This document shows positions 34,128 through 42,116 of a DNA stretch of 64,000 nt, one piece after another (the stretch's first letter is position 1; the number at the start of each line of letters is the position of its first letter). The DNA lies in the NCBI RefSeq assembly GCF_004000985.1, contig NZ_BIMH01000016.1, forward strand, positions 1 through 64,000. The letters run 5' to 3'. Below the pieces are notes generated by a model. That model saw only the letters and a list, made by a program, of their open reading frames with translations, had not been told where the DNA came from and did no database searches. A program made the translations under genes and the position numbers. The DNA comes from Paenibacillus validus NBRC 15382 (GTDB lineage Bacteria; Bacillota; Bacilli; Paenibacillales; NBRC-103111).

Positions 34128-34318
34128 TGGGGCAAATCATGGCGGTTGTCACGCTGCATAAGGAGAAAGTCGGCGGGGGCGCTCCGATTTTCGTAGCCGA
34201 GAATGAACAGGATCAGCAGCAAACGGCATTTAAGCTGGAAAAAATATTGGATGCATCGGCGCACGATCTACAGAACGGCACGATGATTATCGTCAAGCAT
34301 AGCGGAGGGAAGGAATAG
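34127..34318 (+). CDS. Small partner (capping subunit) of the YIEGIA protein
   Basis: A 63-residue soluble protein, IMAVVTLHKEKVGGGAPIF... then FKLEKILDASAHDLQNGTMIIVKH, always-adjacent to YIEGIA genes to my knowledge and annotated in some genomes as its capping complex subunit. ATG 34127 overlaps the seaA stop (TGATG); a GTG at 34124 is an alternative. Biochemical role unknown; the tight coupling argues for a complex with the preceding protein. Confidence 0.75.
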   Translation: MGQIMAVVTLHKEKVGGGAPIFVAENEQDQQQTAFKLEKILDASAHDLQNGTMIIVKHSGGKE

Positions 34319-34334
34319 CCCGTCCTTTCCATGT

Positions 34335-34369
34335 TTTACTTGTATCCTATATTTTGATATAATATCAAA
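34335..34369 (+). promoter_or_regulatory. Promoter of der with a 17-nt palindrome over the -10
   Basis: TTTACT (34335-34340), 17 nt, then TG-A-TATAAT with the -10 at 34358-34363. The perfect dyad TTTGATAT-A-ATATCAAA (34353-34369) covers the -10 and could be a repressor site; it could also be chance in an AT-rich promoter. Confidence 0.6.
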
Positions 34370-34458
34370 GCCCAAAATGCTCAATTGCGTGCGCGAAAAC
34401 GGCAGATTTGCATCGCTTTAGACATATTCAGTGTGTGGTTACGAAGGGAATGAAGTTC

Positions 34459-35781
34459 ATGGCAAGGCCAGTCGTTGCGATCGTCGGCCGACCGAATGTC
34501 GGCAAATCGACGATCTTCAATCGGATTATCGGAGACAAAATAGCTATCGTAGAAGATAAGCCGGGTGTCACACGCGACCGTTTGTACGGACGCGGGGAAT
34601 GGTTAGATAAAGAGTTCAGCATCATTGATACCGGGGGGATCGAGATCGAAGGCGAGGACGAGATTCTGCGGTCCGTCCGGATGCAAGCGGAGCTGGCGAT
34701 CGAGGAAGCGGACGTCATCGTCTTTATGGTAGACGCCAAAACGGGTATGACAGCGGCTGACAGCGAGGTGGCCGAACTGTTGTACCGGGCGAAGAAACCC
34801 GTTGTCGTCGCCGTCAACAAAGTGGACAATTTGCAGCGCGTCGACGATATTTATGAGTTTTACAGCCTCGGCTTCGGTGAAATCATCGGGATCTCCGGCT
34901 CTCACGGCACCGGGATCGGCGACTTGCTGGAGGCTGTGACCAAACACTTTCCGGATTCGCAAGACGAGGAATACGGGGAAGACGTCATTAAGGTTGCGCT
35001 GATCGGCCGCCCGAATGTCGGTAAATCGTCGCTCGTGAATGCGATTCTTGGCGAAGAACGGGTTATCGTCAGCGATGTCGCCGGCACGACCCGTGACGCG
35101 ATCGACACCCCGTTCGAGAAAGACGGTCAAAAGTACGTCATTATCGACACGGCCGGTATGCGCAAGCGCGGCAAGGTGTACGAAACGACGGAGAAATACA
35201 GCGTCATGCGGGCGATGAAGGCGATCGAAAGAGCCGATGTCGTGCTTGTCGTGTTCAATGGCGAAGAAGGAATTATCGAACAGGATAAGCATATTGCCGG
35301 TTATGCGCATGAAGCGGGCAAAGCGGCGATTTTCGTCGTGAACAAATGGGATGTCGTGGAGAAGGACGATAAGACGATGCACCAATTCACGCAAAAAATT
35401 CGCGATCATTTCCTCTTTATGACCTATGCGCCGGTCGTTTATTTGTCCGCCAAAACGAAGCAAAAGCTGCACAAGCTGCTTCCGGTCGTTGATCAGGTCG
35501 CCGAGCAGCACGCTCTGCGCATCCCGACCCATGTGTTAAACGACGTTATATCGGATGCGGTGGCCATCAACTCACCTCCGACGGATAAGGGCAGACGTTT
35601 GCGCATCAACTATGCGACGCAGGTGTCCGTCAAGCCTCCGACAATCATTTTGTTCGTCAACGATCCGGAGCTGAAGCATTTCTCTTACGAGCGTTACCTG
35701 GAGAATAAGATCCGTGCCGCGTTCGGCTTTGAGGGCACGCCTCTGCGCATCTTCAGCAGACGCAAGTCAGAGGAGGATTGA
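34459..35781 (+). CDS. der: Ribosome-assembly GTPase Der (EngA)
   Basis: Der has two tandem GTPase domains and acts in 50S subunit maturation. The 440-residue protein shows P-loops [13 protein letters not shown] (near residue 9) and [14 protein letters not shown] (near 184), the matching switch motifs DTGGIE and DTAGM, NKVD and NKWD specificity motifs, and a C-terminal KH-like domain ([25 protein letters not shown]). The ATG at 34459 gives the normal start [13 protein letters not shown]; upstream codons are not expected to be used. Confidence 0.96.
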   Translation: MARPVVAIVGRPNVGKSTIFNRIIGDKIAIVEDKPGVTRDRLYGRGEWLDKEFSIIDTGGIEIEGEDEILRSVRMQAELAIEEADVIVFMVDAKTGMTAADSEVAELLYRAKKPVVVAVNKVDNLQRVDDIYEFYSLGFGEIIGISGSHGTGIGDLLEAVTKHFPDSQDEEYGEDVIKVALIGRPNVGKSSLVNAILGEERVIVSDVAGTTRDAIDTPFEKDGQKYVIIDTAGMRKRGKVYETTEKYSVMRAMKAIERADVVLVVFNGEEGIIEQDKHIAGYAHEAGKAAIFVVNKWDVVEKDDKTMHQFTQKIRDHFLFMTYAPVVYLSAKTKQKLHKLLPVVDQVAEQHALRIPTHVLNDVISDAVAINSPPTDKGRRLRINYATQVSVKPPTIILFVNDPELKHFSYERYLENKIRAAFGFEGTPLRIFSRRKSEED

Positions 35782-35786
35782 CGGGA

Positions 35787-36395
35787 GTGACTCCAGTGTG
35801 GGGATGGGTTTCGATAGTGATCGGTTATTTGCTCGGGTCGATCAGCTTTAGCTTCTTGGCAGGCAAATGGTTGAAGGGCATCGATATCCGGCAGCACGGC
35901 AGCGGGAACGCCGGGGCGACGAATACGCTGCGGGTTCTCGGCAAAGGTCCGGGCATCGCGGTGCTGCTGCTCGATATGCTGAAGGGAATCGCCGCCGTTT
36001 GGATCGGATACGCGCTTGGCGGCGGAGATCCGCTTGTGCAAGTGCTTGCGGGTATGAGCGTCATCGTCGGTCACAATTGGCCGGTATTTTTCGGCTTCCG
36101 CGGCGGCAAAGGAATTGCAACGACGATCGGCGTTATGGCAACGCTTGCGTTCCTGCCGTCGCTGTACGCCGGCATTGCCGCGATAGCGGCTATCGCAATC
36201 ACGCGTTACGTTTCACTCGGTTCGCTTCTGTTTACCGCACTATTACCGATTTTATTAGCCGTGATGGGAAAACCGGTTGAAATTTTGGCGCTCAGTCTGC
36301 TGTTATTTGCATTTGCTTGGTTCCGGCACCGCAGCAATATTGTGAAGCTGTTAAAAGGTCAAGAAAACAAGCTCGGCGGCCGAAGACAGCTCTAA
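35787..36395 (+). CDS. plsY: Acyl-phosphate:glycerol-3-phosphate acyltransferase
   Basis: PlsY transfers an acyl group from acyl phosphate to glycerol 3-phosphate at the membrane, the first step of phospholipid synthesis. The 202-residue protein has five or more membrane segments and the three cytosolic motifs GSISFSFLAGK, GSGNAGATNTLRVLGK and GHNWPVFFGFRGGKGIATT. GTG 35787 is 10 nt after AGGAGG; TTG 35778 is too close to it. It lies between der and gpsA, whose product supplies its substrate. Confidence 0.94.
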   Translation: MTPVWGWVSIVIGYLLGSISFSFLAGKWLKGIDIRQHGSGNAGATNTLRVLGKGPGIAVLLLDMLKGIAAVWIGYALGGGDPLVQVLAGMSVIVGHNWPVFFGFRGGKGIATTIGVMATLAFLPSLYAGIAAIAAIAITRYVSLGSLLFTALLPILLAVMGKPVEILALSLLLFAFAWFRHRSNIVKLLKGQENKLGGRRQL

Positions 36396-36417
36396 TCTCA
36401 ACACCGGAGGTGCATAA

Positions 36418-37470
36418 ATGATGGCTCAAGCATCGAAAACGGCCGTTCTGGTAGCCGGCAGCTGGGGAACCGCAATCGCTTCCGTACTGGCGGAGAACGG
36501 ACGTGACGTCGTGTTATGGTCTCGGAACACGGAACAAGTGCGCGAGATCAATACGAACCATCGGAACCGCCGCTTTCTGAGCGATGCGGCTTTGTCGCCG
36601 AACATTTGCGCAACCGAATCCATGGAAGAGGCGGTGACCGGTGCGGAAGCGGTTATCATCGTTTCGCCCTCGTCGGCGATGAGAGAAATCGCCAAGCAGT
36701 TGAATCCGTTTCTCCAACCGGATACGCTGCTCGTCCATGCGACGAAAGGGTTCGAAGCCGGCTCGTTGAAGCGGATGAGCGAGGTACTCGCCGACGAGCT
36801 TCCGCACTACGATGCGAACCGGATCGTAGTCTTGTCCGGCCCGAGCCATGCCGAAGAAGTCATCAAGCAATGTCCGACGACGGTGGTTGTCGCATCGATC
36901 GATAAGGAAGCGGCGGAACAGGCGCAGGACGTTCTCATTAATTCTTATTTCCGCGTCTATACGAACCCGGATGTCGTCGGAGTCGAAGTTGGCGGCGCTC
37001 TAAAAAACATTATCGCTCTCGGGGCCGGGTTGTCCGACGGTCTCGGCTTCGGCGACAACGCCAAGGCTGCGCTGATGACACGCGGTCTTGCGGAAATTGC
37101 CCGGCTTGGCACCGCTATGGGAGCGAATCCGCTTACGTTCGCAGGGCTTGCCGGCATCGGCGACCTGGTCGTAACCTGCACCAGCAAGCACAGCCGCAAC
37201 TGGCGCGCCGGCTCGCTGCTCGCTCAGGGCTTAAGCCTGGACGAAGTGCTGCAGAGCATGGGGATGGTCGTGGAAGGCGTCAAGACGACACAGGCGGCTT
37301 ACCGATTGTCGGAGCGGTTTGGCATTGCGATGCCGATCACGACGGAGCTGCATCACGTATTGTTCGACGGCAAGGAACCGCGTGCCGCCGTCGAGGATTT
37401 GATGGGGCGCGGACGGACGCACGAAATCGAAGAAGTGGCCGATTCTTCGCAAACGCCCTGGTTCAGGTAG
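36418..37470 (+). CDS. gpsA: Glycerol-3-phosphate dehydrogenase (NAD(P)+)
   Basis: GpsA makes glycerol 3-phosphate for PlsY. The 350-residue protein has the catalytic region NPDVVGVEVGGALKNIIALGAG with the conserved Lys, and GDLVVTCTSKHSRNWRAG and MGMVVEGVKTT. The dinucleotide-binding loop reads VLVAGSWGTAIAS, with Val at the first Gly of the usual GAGSWG. The start MMAQASKTA uses ATG 36418 or 36421 after GGAGGTG. Order plsY-gpsA is common in Firmicutes. Confidence 0.94.
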   Translation: MMAQASKTAVLVAGSWGTAIASVLAENGRDVVLWSRNTEQVREINTNHRNRRFLSDAALSPNICATESMEEAVTGAEAVIIVSPSSAMREIAKQLNPFLQPDTLLVHATKGFEAGSLKRMSEVLADELPHYDANRIVVLSGPSHAEEVIKQCPTTVVVASIDKEAAEQAQDVLINSYFRVYTNPDVVGVEVGGALKNIIALGAGLSDGLGFGDNAKAALMTRGLAEIARLGTAMGANPLTFAGLAGIGDLVVTCTSKHSRNWRAGSLLAQGLSLDEVLQSMGMVVEGVKTTQAAYRLSERFGIAMPITTELHHVLFDGKEPRAAVEDLMGRGRTHEIEEVADSSQTPWFR

Positions 37471-37481
37471 GACTTCCGCCT

Positions 37482-37511
37482 ACACCGACCGAAGCGCGCC
37501 AACATATAATA
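37482..37511 (+). promoter_or_regulatory. Possible sigma-K promoter of the SpoVIF-like gene
   Basis: CATATAATA (37503-37511) fits the sigma-K -10 consensus CATANNNTA, with ACAC at 37482-37485, 17 nt upstream, in the -35 position. Fits a late mother-cell gene; short motifs, so moderate support. Confidence 0.45.
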
Positions 37512-37512
37512 A

Positions 37513-37569
37513 CTCAGACTTTCTCTTTAGCGTGTATAAGGGCTAAGGCGTTATTCCAGTCTGAGGAGG
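37513..37569 (+). promoter_or_regulatory. Leader hairpin overlapping the SpoVIF-like ribosome site
   Basis: CTCAGACT (37513-37520) pairs with AGTCTGAG (37558-37565), and TTAGC/GCTAA (37527-37531 / 37542-37546) forms an inner stem. The AGGAGG site (37564-37569) partly lies in the outer stem, so folding could limit translation. Confidence 0.5.
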
Positions 37570-37576
37570 TTGTACC

Positions 37577-37855
37577 GTGGCCAATAAAAACATGTCGAAA
37601 GAAGTGCTCGGCGTTGTGAAGAAAAAAACCGGCAAAAACGTTTCGGAGAAAGATATTTACAAGCTGGCAAGCGGCGTGAAGCCGTCTACGATGCAAAGCG
37701 ATGCCCAGCTGAAGCAGTTGATCCAGCAAGTTTCCAATTTGGTGAACGTGCCGGTGTCCGAACAAACGATGAATGAATTGATCCAGGCGATCAAAAGCAG
37801 CAAAATGAACGAGAGCAACATGGAACAGCTGATGAAAATGATCATGAAAAAATAG
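37577..37855 (+). CDS. Stage VI sporulation protein F-like
   Basis: A 92-residue basic protein resembling SpoVIF (YjcC): MANKNMSKEVLGVVKKKTGKNVSEKDIYKLASGV, then QLKQLIQQVSNLVNVPVSEQTMNELIQAIKS and a Met-rich end. SpoVIF is a spore-coat assembly protein of the late mother cell in Bacillus. Start is GTG 37577 after AGGAGG. The gene has a sigma-K-like promoter, a leader hairpin and its own terminator. Identification is from the N-terminal motif and context. Confidence 0.85.
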   Translation: MANKNMSKEVLGVVKKKTGKNVSEKDIYKLASGVKPSTMQSDAQLKQLIQQVSNLVNVPVSEQTMNELIQAIKSSKMNESNMEQLMKMIMKK

Positions 37856-37876
37856 CGGAATATTTTACAGATTCAT

Positions 37877-37914
37877 GGCATGAGCGGCGAATGCGGAGCG
37901 CTCGTGCCTTTTTT
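37877..37914 (+). terminator. Intrinsic terminator after the SpoVIF-like gene
   Basis: GGCATGAGCG (37877-37886) pairs with CGCTCGTGCC (37899-37908) with one G-T pair, followed by six T. Confidence 0.88.
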
Positions 37915-37967
37915 ATGATATGATGAAACTATATTACTGCTGTTGGGTTGGAGGTAGAATTTACGTT

Positions 37968-38147
37968 ATGTCTTCTTTGGACAAAATGTGGGCTTCGTTC
38001 ATCGCCATCGGGTTGATGATCGTCGCTTCGCTGCTGATTACGTATGCGCGCACCCGAACGACCGGGGCATTGCGGGTGATCCTTTCCGTAATCTCCTTTT
38101 TGCTGTTTATTCCGATCCTCGTTTATATGATGGCATCGATGTTATAG
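37968..38147 (+). CDS. DUF2768 small membrane protein (YphE-like)
   Basis: A 59-residue protein with two membrane segments (MWASFIAIGLMIVASLLITYA and VILSVISFLLFIPILVYMMASML) separated by a basic loop. Size and place (between gpsA and spoIVA, before yphF) fit the DUF2768/YphE family. ATG 37968 is about 12 nt after GGAGGT. Function unknown; a sporulation link is suggested only by neighbours. Confidence 0.75.
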   Translation: MSSLDKMWASFIAIGLMIVASLLITYARTRTTGALRVILSVISFLLFIPILVYMMASML

Positions 38148-38159
38148 GAGGAGAACGGG

Positions 38160-38453
38160 ATGATTACGCTGAACGGACGTCGCGTGAAAAAAACGGTTGA
38201 GCCTGAGCTTGGCTATACGATACTGGATATGGCCCTGAAGCACGAAGTCGATTGGGGCTTCTCTTGCGTGCGCGGAACATGCTCGCGCTGCCGTTGTCTC
38301 GTAAGCGAGGGGCTGGACCAGCTGAACGCACCGACAGATGAAGAACTTGATAATCTCGAGCCAGAGGAGTTCGAGGAAGGGTACCGGCTCGGCTGCCAGG
38401 CAAAGTTGAAGCAGGCCGGAACGGTTGTCGTCACGCACAAACCTTATTTTTAA
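38160..38453 (+). CDS. [2Fe-2S] ferredoxin, plant-type cysteine spacing
   Basis: A 97-residue electron carrier with a beta-grasp fold: FSCVRGTCSRCRCL carries three cluster cysteines with C-x4-C-x2-C spacing near residue 36, and RLGCQAKL gives the fourth near 80. No other domain is attached. ATG 38160 follows AGGAGGAG. It lies 13 nt after the DUF2768 gene and directly before the nucleotidyltransferase gene; a second ferredoxin follows that. Redox partner unknown. Confidence 0.9.
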   Translation: MITLNGRRVKKTVEPELGYTILDMALKHEVDWGFSCVRGTCSRCRCLVSEGLDQLNAPTDEELDNLEPEEFEEGYRLGCQAKLKQAGTVVVTHKPYF

Positions 38454-38472
38454 GCAGGAAGATGATGAGACG

Positions 38473-39081
38473 TTGAAATCAAATGGGGAACAACCGAAAG
38501 TAATGGCCAGGCCGTTGATACCGGCGCTGGAAGCGCTGGAAGCCGCGCTTCGGCCGCTTGACGCGCTTTGGCTCGTTGGAGGCAGTACAGGGCTGCTGCT
38601 GCAGGGTGTTGCGCTCTCGGCGCAACCGCGCGACCTCGACATATACGTCGACCGCAACGACGCGTGCGGTGTTCACAGCGCGTTGACGGCTTATGCGAAG
38701 GACGAGCAGGCAGAAAGCGAAACGGCGATCTATCGTTCCGTCTTAAGTCACTACGACATGGACGGCGTTCATGTCGAGCTTGTCGGCGGGTTTGAAGTGC
38801 GCGCGTACGATAGCGAATACCGGGTCGAGGCGCAATACTTGGCGTCTCGCTTCGAACGGACCTATACGCTTGGGAACGGACGCATCGTGCGGTTAATGCC
38901 CCTCGTGCACGAACTTATATTCAACGTGCTCCGCGAACGTCCGGATCGCTATGAAGCGATTGCGGCGGCATGCCGCAGGGAGGGCCGCGAGGCGCAGCTT
39001 GCAGGGTTGGCGGATTTGATGAACCGCAATCGGTTCGACGAGCGGCTTCGCCGGCGTCTATTTGCGCTGCTTGAATCTTGA
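38473..39081 (+). CDS. Nucleotidyltransferase-fold protein
   Basis: A 202-residue protein with the polymerase-beta-type nucleotidyltransferase signature: WLVGGSTGLLLQGVALSAQPRDLDIYV contains the GGS and the metal-binding DxD near residue 58, and VHVELVGG supplies a further acidic strand. The C-terminal half is helical. It could modify a protein or small molecule, or resemble AbiEii/MNT-type enzymes; no partner (HEPN or antitoxin) is adjacent. Start is ambiguous: TTG 38473 behind AGGAAG, or ATG 38503. It sits between two ferredoxin genes. Confidence 0.8.
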   Translation: MKSNGEQPKVMARPLIPALEALEAALRPLDALWLVGGSTGLLLQGVALSAQPRDLDIYVDRNDACGVHSALTAYAKDEQAESETAIYRSVLSHYDMDGVHVELVGGFEVRAYDSEYRVEAQYLASRFERTYTLGNGRIVRLMPLVHELIFNVLRERPDRYEAIAAACRREGREAQLAGLADLMNRNRFDERLRRRLFALLES

Positions 39082-39103
39082 TAGTGGGAAGGAGGCTGGA
39101 CCC

Positions 39104-39454
39104 GTGAGCGTTGAAATCAAGTTTATGCCGGACGGCAAGTCGACGCCTGCCAGGGCCGGCACAACGCTGCTCGAAGCGGCCCGGCGAGCGAAAGTCCACA
39201 TACGGACACGCTGCGCAGGCAAAGCGGCCTGTTTGATGTGCAAGGTCTGCATTGATCCGGATGCGCAAACCGGGCTGCAGCCGATGAATGCGAACGAGCG
39301 CAACAAACTCGGCGGCCTTCAGGAGCAAGGATACCGCCTCGCCTGCCAAGCGAAAGCGAATGGACAAGCGCCGGTGATCGTGACCGTGCCGGAAGATCCG
39401 TTGAAGAGTGCGGTCCGCAAGCTGCTGGATCAGCAACAAGAGGAGGACTGGTGA
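39104..39454 (+). CDS. [2Fe-2S] ferredoxin, adrenodoxin-like spacing
   Basis: A 116-residue ferredoxin with RCAGKAACLMCKVC, giving C-x5-C-x2-C as in adrenodoxin/ISC ferredoxins, and YRLACQAKA with the fourth cysteine. GTG 39104 lies 8 nt after AGGAGG. The spacing differs from the first ferredoxin upstream, so the two are probably not recent duplicates. The stop overlaps the ATG of yphF (TGATG), so they are coupled. Confidence 0.9.
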   Translation: MSVEIKFMPDGKSTPARAGTTLLEAARRAKVHIRTRCAGKAACLMCKVCIDPDAQTGLQPMNANERNKLGGLQEQGYRLACQAKANGQAPVIVTVPEDPLKSAVRKLLDQQQEEDW

Positions 39455-40179
39455 TGAAAGGTTGGATGCGGGCCGGCGGCTTGCTGTTCTTGCTGCTATG
39501 GATCAGCGGCTGTATGTACCCGAACGAATTGCGGAAAGAAAATCAATTGGCCAGCGGGGAGTACGTGCTCGTCGTGCAAAATGCCATCGATCAATATAAA
39601 GCGAAGACCGGCGTGCTTCCGATCAAAAACAGCGAAGAAACGACGCCGCTGTATGAGAAATATCCGATCGACTTCAAGAAGCTGAAAGGTCCGTACTTAA
39701 GCTCGGTTCCGGCGAATGCGTTTGAGAACGGGGGGACCGCCTTGTACGTGCTCGTCGATGTGGAAACGAAACCTACTGTGAAAATGATGGACTTGATATC
39801 GTTCCAGCAAACGGTCGAGCTGCAAAAGGCTGTCGACGATTACAAAGCGAAAAACGGGGGCGAACTGCCTCTTGGCGATGCGGCGGCCCCGGGCTTCCAT
39901 TCGATCGATTTCGCTAAGTTGAATCGTAAGCCTGCCGATGTGCACAGCGTCTATTCGCCGAATGTGCGACTTTCGTACTTGCTGCACGATTCCGGTACGG
40001 TGACGATCGACTATGCCCCGGAAATCATGCGTCTGATCGACAAAAAGCAGCTGCAGACGAAGCTGACCAAGGAGGAAGACCTCAGGGCCCTGCTCGTTCA
40101 GGAATCTTACTTCGTGCCGGCACGATCGCTCGCCTACCGCTGGATAAACGGACAACCGACGCCGATTACGGCGCCGTAA
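39454..40179 (+). CDS. yphF: YphF-like lipoprotein
   Basis: A 241-residue secreted protein with a lipoprotein signal (LLFLLLWISGCMYPNE, lipid Cys near residue 20). The body contains two similar segments, VLVVQNAIDQYKAKTGVLPI and VELQKAVDDYKAKNGGELPL, implying an internal repeat of the mature domain. The place before spoIVA equals Bacillus yphF. Function unknown. ATG 39454 is 8 nt after AGGAGG and overlaps the ferredoxin stop. Confidence 0.85.
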   Translation: MKGWMRAGGLLFLLLWISGCMYPNELRKENQLASGEYVLVVQNAIDQYKAKTGVLPIKNSEETTPLYEKYPIDFKKLKGPYLSSVPANAFENGGTALYVLVDVETKPTVKMMDLISFQQTVELQKAVDDYKAKNGGELPLGDAAAPGFHSIDFAKLNRKPADVHSVYSPNVRLSYLLHDSGTVTIDYAPEIMRLIDKKQLQTKLTKEEDLRALLVQESYFVPARSLAYRWINGQPTPITAP

Positions 40180-40184
40180 ATCGC

Positions 40185-40225
40185 AAACCTCTATTAACCT
40201 GACATTCGGGTGATAGGGGTTTTTC
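40185..40225 (+). terminator. Intrinsic terminator after yphF
   Basis: AAACCTCTAT (40185-40194) pairs with ATAGGGGTTT (40213-40222), including one T-G pair, and is followed by T residues. Confidence 0.8.
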
Positions 40226-40353
40226 TTTTTCGCGGAGCTAGAATAACGGTCTGAAACTGAACATATATTTGTCAGGGATGAACCATAAGCCGCATATGCG
40301 GGCGAATTTAAAGGACAGCAGGGAGTGATCGAAATATTTTATAGAGCCTGTCA

Positions 40354-40381
40354 TCATATTTTTAGCTGCCAAACATATAGT
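40354..40381 (+). promoter_or_regulatory. Possible sigma-E promoter of spoIVA
   Basis: TCATATT (40354-40360) and CATATAGT (40374-40381) are 13 nt apart, close to the sigma-E consensus with a -10 of CATACAAT type. spoIVA is a sigma-E gene in Bacillus, which supports the reading. Confidence 0.55.
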
Positions 40382-40440
40382 TGTACTAGTCCGAATCGTG
40401 TACGAGTTTCGTCTTAAACAACCTGTAGGAGGGATTCTCA

Positions 40441-41919
40441 TTGGAAAAAGTGGATATCTTTAAGGACATTGCAGAGCGTACTGGCGGGGATATTTACCTG
40501 GGGGTCGTTGGAGCGGTCCGTACGGGAAAATCAACGTTCATTAAACGCTTTATGGAATCGATCGTGCTTCCGAACATACAGAACGAAGCCGACCGTATTC
40601 GGGCGACCGACGAGCTGCCGCAAAGCGCAGCGGGACGTACCATTATGACGACGGAGCCGAAATTCGTACCGAATAATGCGGTGCAGCTTCACGTCGCGGA
40701 GGGGCTGAACGTCAACGTGCGCTTGGTTGACTGCGTCGGATATGTCGTTGAGGGCGCCAAAGGGTATGAGGATGAGAGCGGACCGCGCATGATCAACACG
40801 CCTTGGTTCGATGAAGCGATTCCGTTCCAGGAAGCTGCGGAAATCGGTACGCGCAAAGTTATCCAAGAGCACGCCACGTTAGGCGTAGTGATTACCACCG
40901 ACGGTACAATCGCGGAAATACCGCGCTCGTCGTACATCGACGCGGAAGACCGCATCATCAACGAACTGAAGGAAGTCGGCAAGCCGTTCATCGTCATTGT
41001 AAACTCGACGAAACCGCAAAGCGACAGCGCTTTGCAGCTCCGCAGCGATCTGCAGGCCAAGCACGACGTTCCCGTCGTAACGGTCAGCGTCGCAAGTATG
41101 CAAGAGGACGACTTTACATCCGTGCTGCGCGAGGTGTTATACGAGTTCCCGGTTCATGAGGTGAACGTGAATCTGCCGAGCTGGGTCATGGTGCTGGAGG
41201 AAAATCACTGGCTCCGTTCCAACTTCGAAAATTCCGTTCGCGACACGGTGCAGGACATACGCCGATTACGCGATGTCGACCGGGTAGTCGGGCACTTCGA
41301 AGCGTACGAATTTATCGATAAAGCGGCGTTAGCCGGCATGAATATGGGTCAGGGCGTGGCGGAGATCGATCTCTATGCGCCGGATGAGCTGTACGATCGA
41401 ATTTTGCAGGAGGTGGTTGGCGTCGAAATTCGCGGCAAAGACCACCTGCTGCAGCTGATGCAGGAGTTCACGCATGCGAAACGCGAGTACGATCACTTTG
41501 CCGAAGCGCTTGAGATGGTCAAGACGACCGGATACGGTATAGCGCCGCCGACGCTAGCCGAGATGGCGCTCGACGAGCCGGAGCTGATCCGTCAAGGCTC
41601 GCGCTTCGGCGTTCGCCTGAAAGCGACGGCGCCTTCGATTCATATGATTCGGGTCGACGTGGAGTCCGAGTTCTCCCCGATTATCGGCACGGAGAAGCAA
41701 AGCGAGGAGCTTGTTCGTTATTTGATGCAGGATTTCGAAGACAATCCGCTTAAAATTTGGGAGTCGGACATCTTCGGTCGTTCGCTGCATTCCATCGTAC
41801 GCGAAGGAATTCAGGGCAAATTGGCGATGATGCCGGATAATGCCCGCTACAAGCTGCAAGAAACGCTTGGGCGCATCATCAATGAAGGTTCCGGCGGCTT
41901 GATCGCCATCATTTTGTAA
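40441..41919 (+). CDS. spoIVA: Stage IV sporulation protein A, coat basement ATPase
   Basis: SpoIVA polymerises on the forespore surface with ATP hydrolysis and forms the base of the spore coat. The 492-residue protein, the exact Bacillus length, begins MEKVDIFKDIAERTGGDIYLGVVGAVRTGKSTF with a Walker A GAVRTGKST; VRLVDCVGYVVEGAKGYEDE carries the switch/Walker B region. The C-terminal region ends NEGSGGLIAIIL, needed for SpoVM interaction in Bacillus. The start is TTG 40441, behind TAGGAGGG. A sigma-E-like promoter and a terminator bracket it. Confidence 0.97.
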   Translation: MEKVDIFKDIAERTGGDIYLGVVGAVRTGKSTFIKRFMESIVLPNIQNEADRIRATDELPQSAAGRTIMTTEPKFVPNNAVQLHVAEGLNVNVRLVDCVGYVVEGAKGYEDESGPRMINTPWFDEAIPFQEAAEIGTRKVIQEHATLGVVITTDGTIAEIPRSSYIDAEDRIINELKEVGKPFIVIVNSTKPQSDSALQLRSDLQAKHDVPVVTVSVASMQEDDFTSVLREVLYEFPVHEVNVNLPSWVMVLEENHWLRSNFENSVRDTVQDIRRLRDVDRVVGHFEAYEFIDKAALAGMNMGQGVAEIDLYAPDELYDRILQEVVGVEIRGKDHLLQLMQEFTHAKREYDHFAEALEMVKTTGYGIAPPTLAEMALDEPELIRQGSRFGVRLKATAPSIHMIRVDVESEFSPIIGTEKQSEELVRYLMQDFEDNPLKIWESDIFGRSLHSIVREGIQGKLAMMPDNARYKLQETLGRIINEGSGGLIAIIL

Positions 41920-41942
41920 CGAAAACGCATAAAAAACTAGCG

Positions 41943-41969
41943 AAAATGCACCCTCACGGTGCATTTTTT
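41943..41969 (+). terminator. Intrinsic terminator after spoIVA
   Basis: AAAATGCACC (41943-41952) pairs exactly with GGTGCATTTT (41958-41967) around a five-base loop, followed by TT. Confidence 0.92.
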
Positions 41970-41979
41970 GCAATTTTAC

Positions 41980-42008
41980 TTGAAAAAGCGCTACTCCTGT
42001 ATTACTAT
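41980..42008 (+). promoter_or_regulatory. Promoter of hup
   Basis: TTGAAA (41980-41985), 17 nt, TACTAT (42003-42008). It lies about 110 nt before the HU start codon. Confidence 0.75.
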
Positions 42009-42116
42009 AAGGTTGATTTGTTAGGGAGAAACTAACATCTGATGTATATTTTTCGGGTAAACGGTTAACAAAGGAAATAAAGGATGATCGCTTATTTTTG
42101 GGGGGAGGTGAATCGC

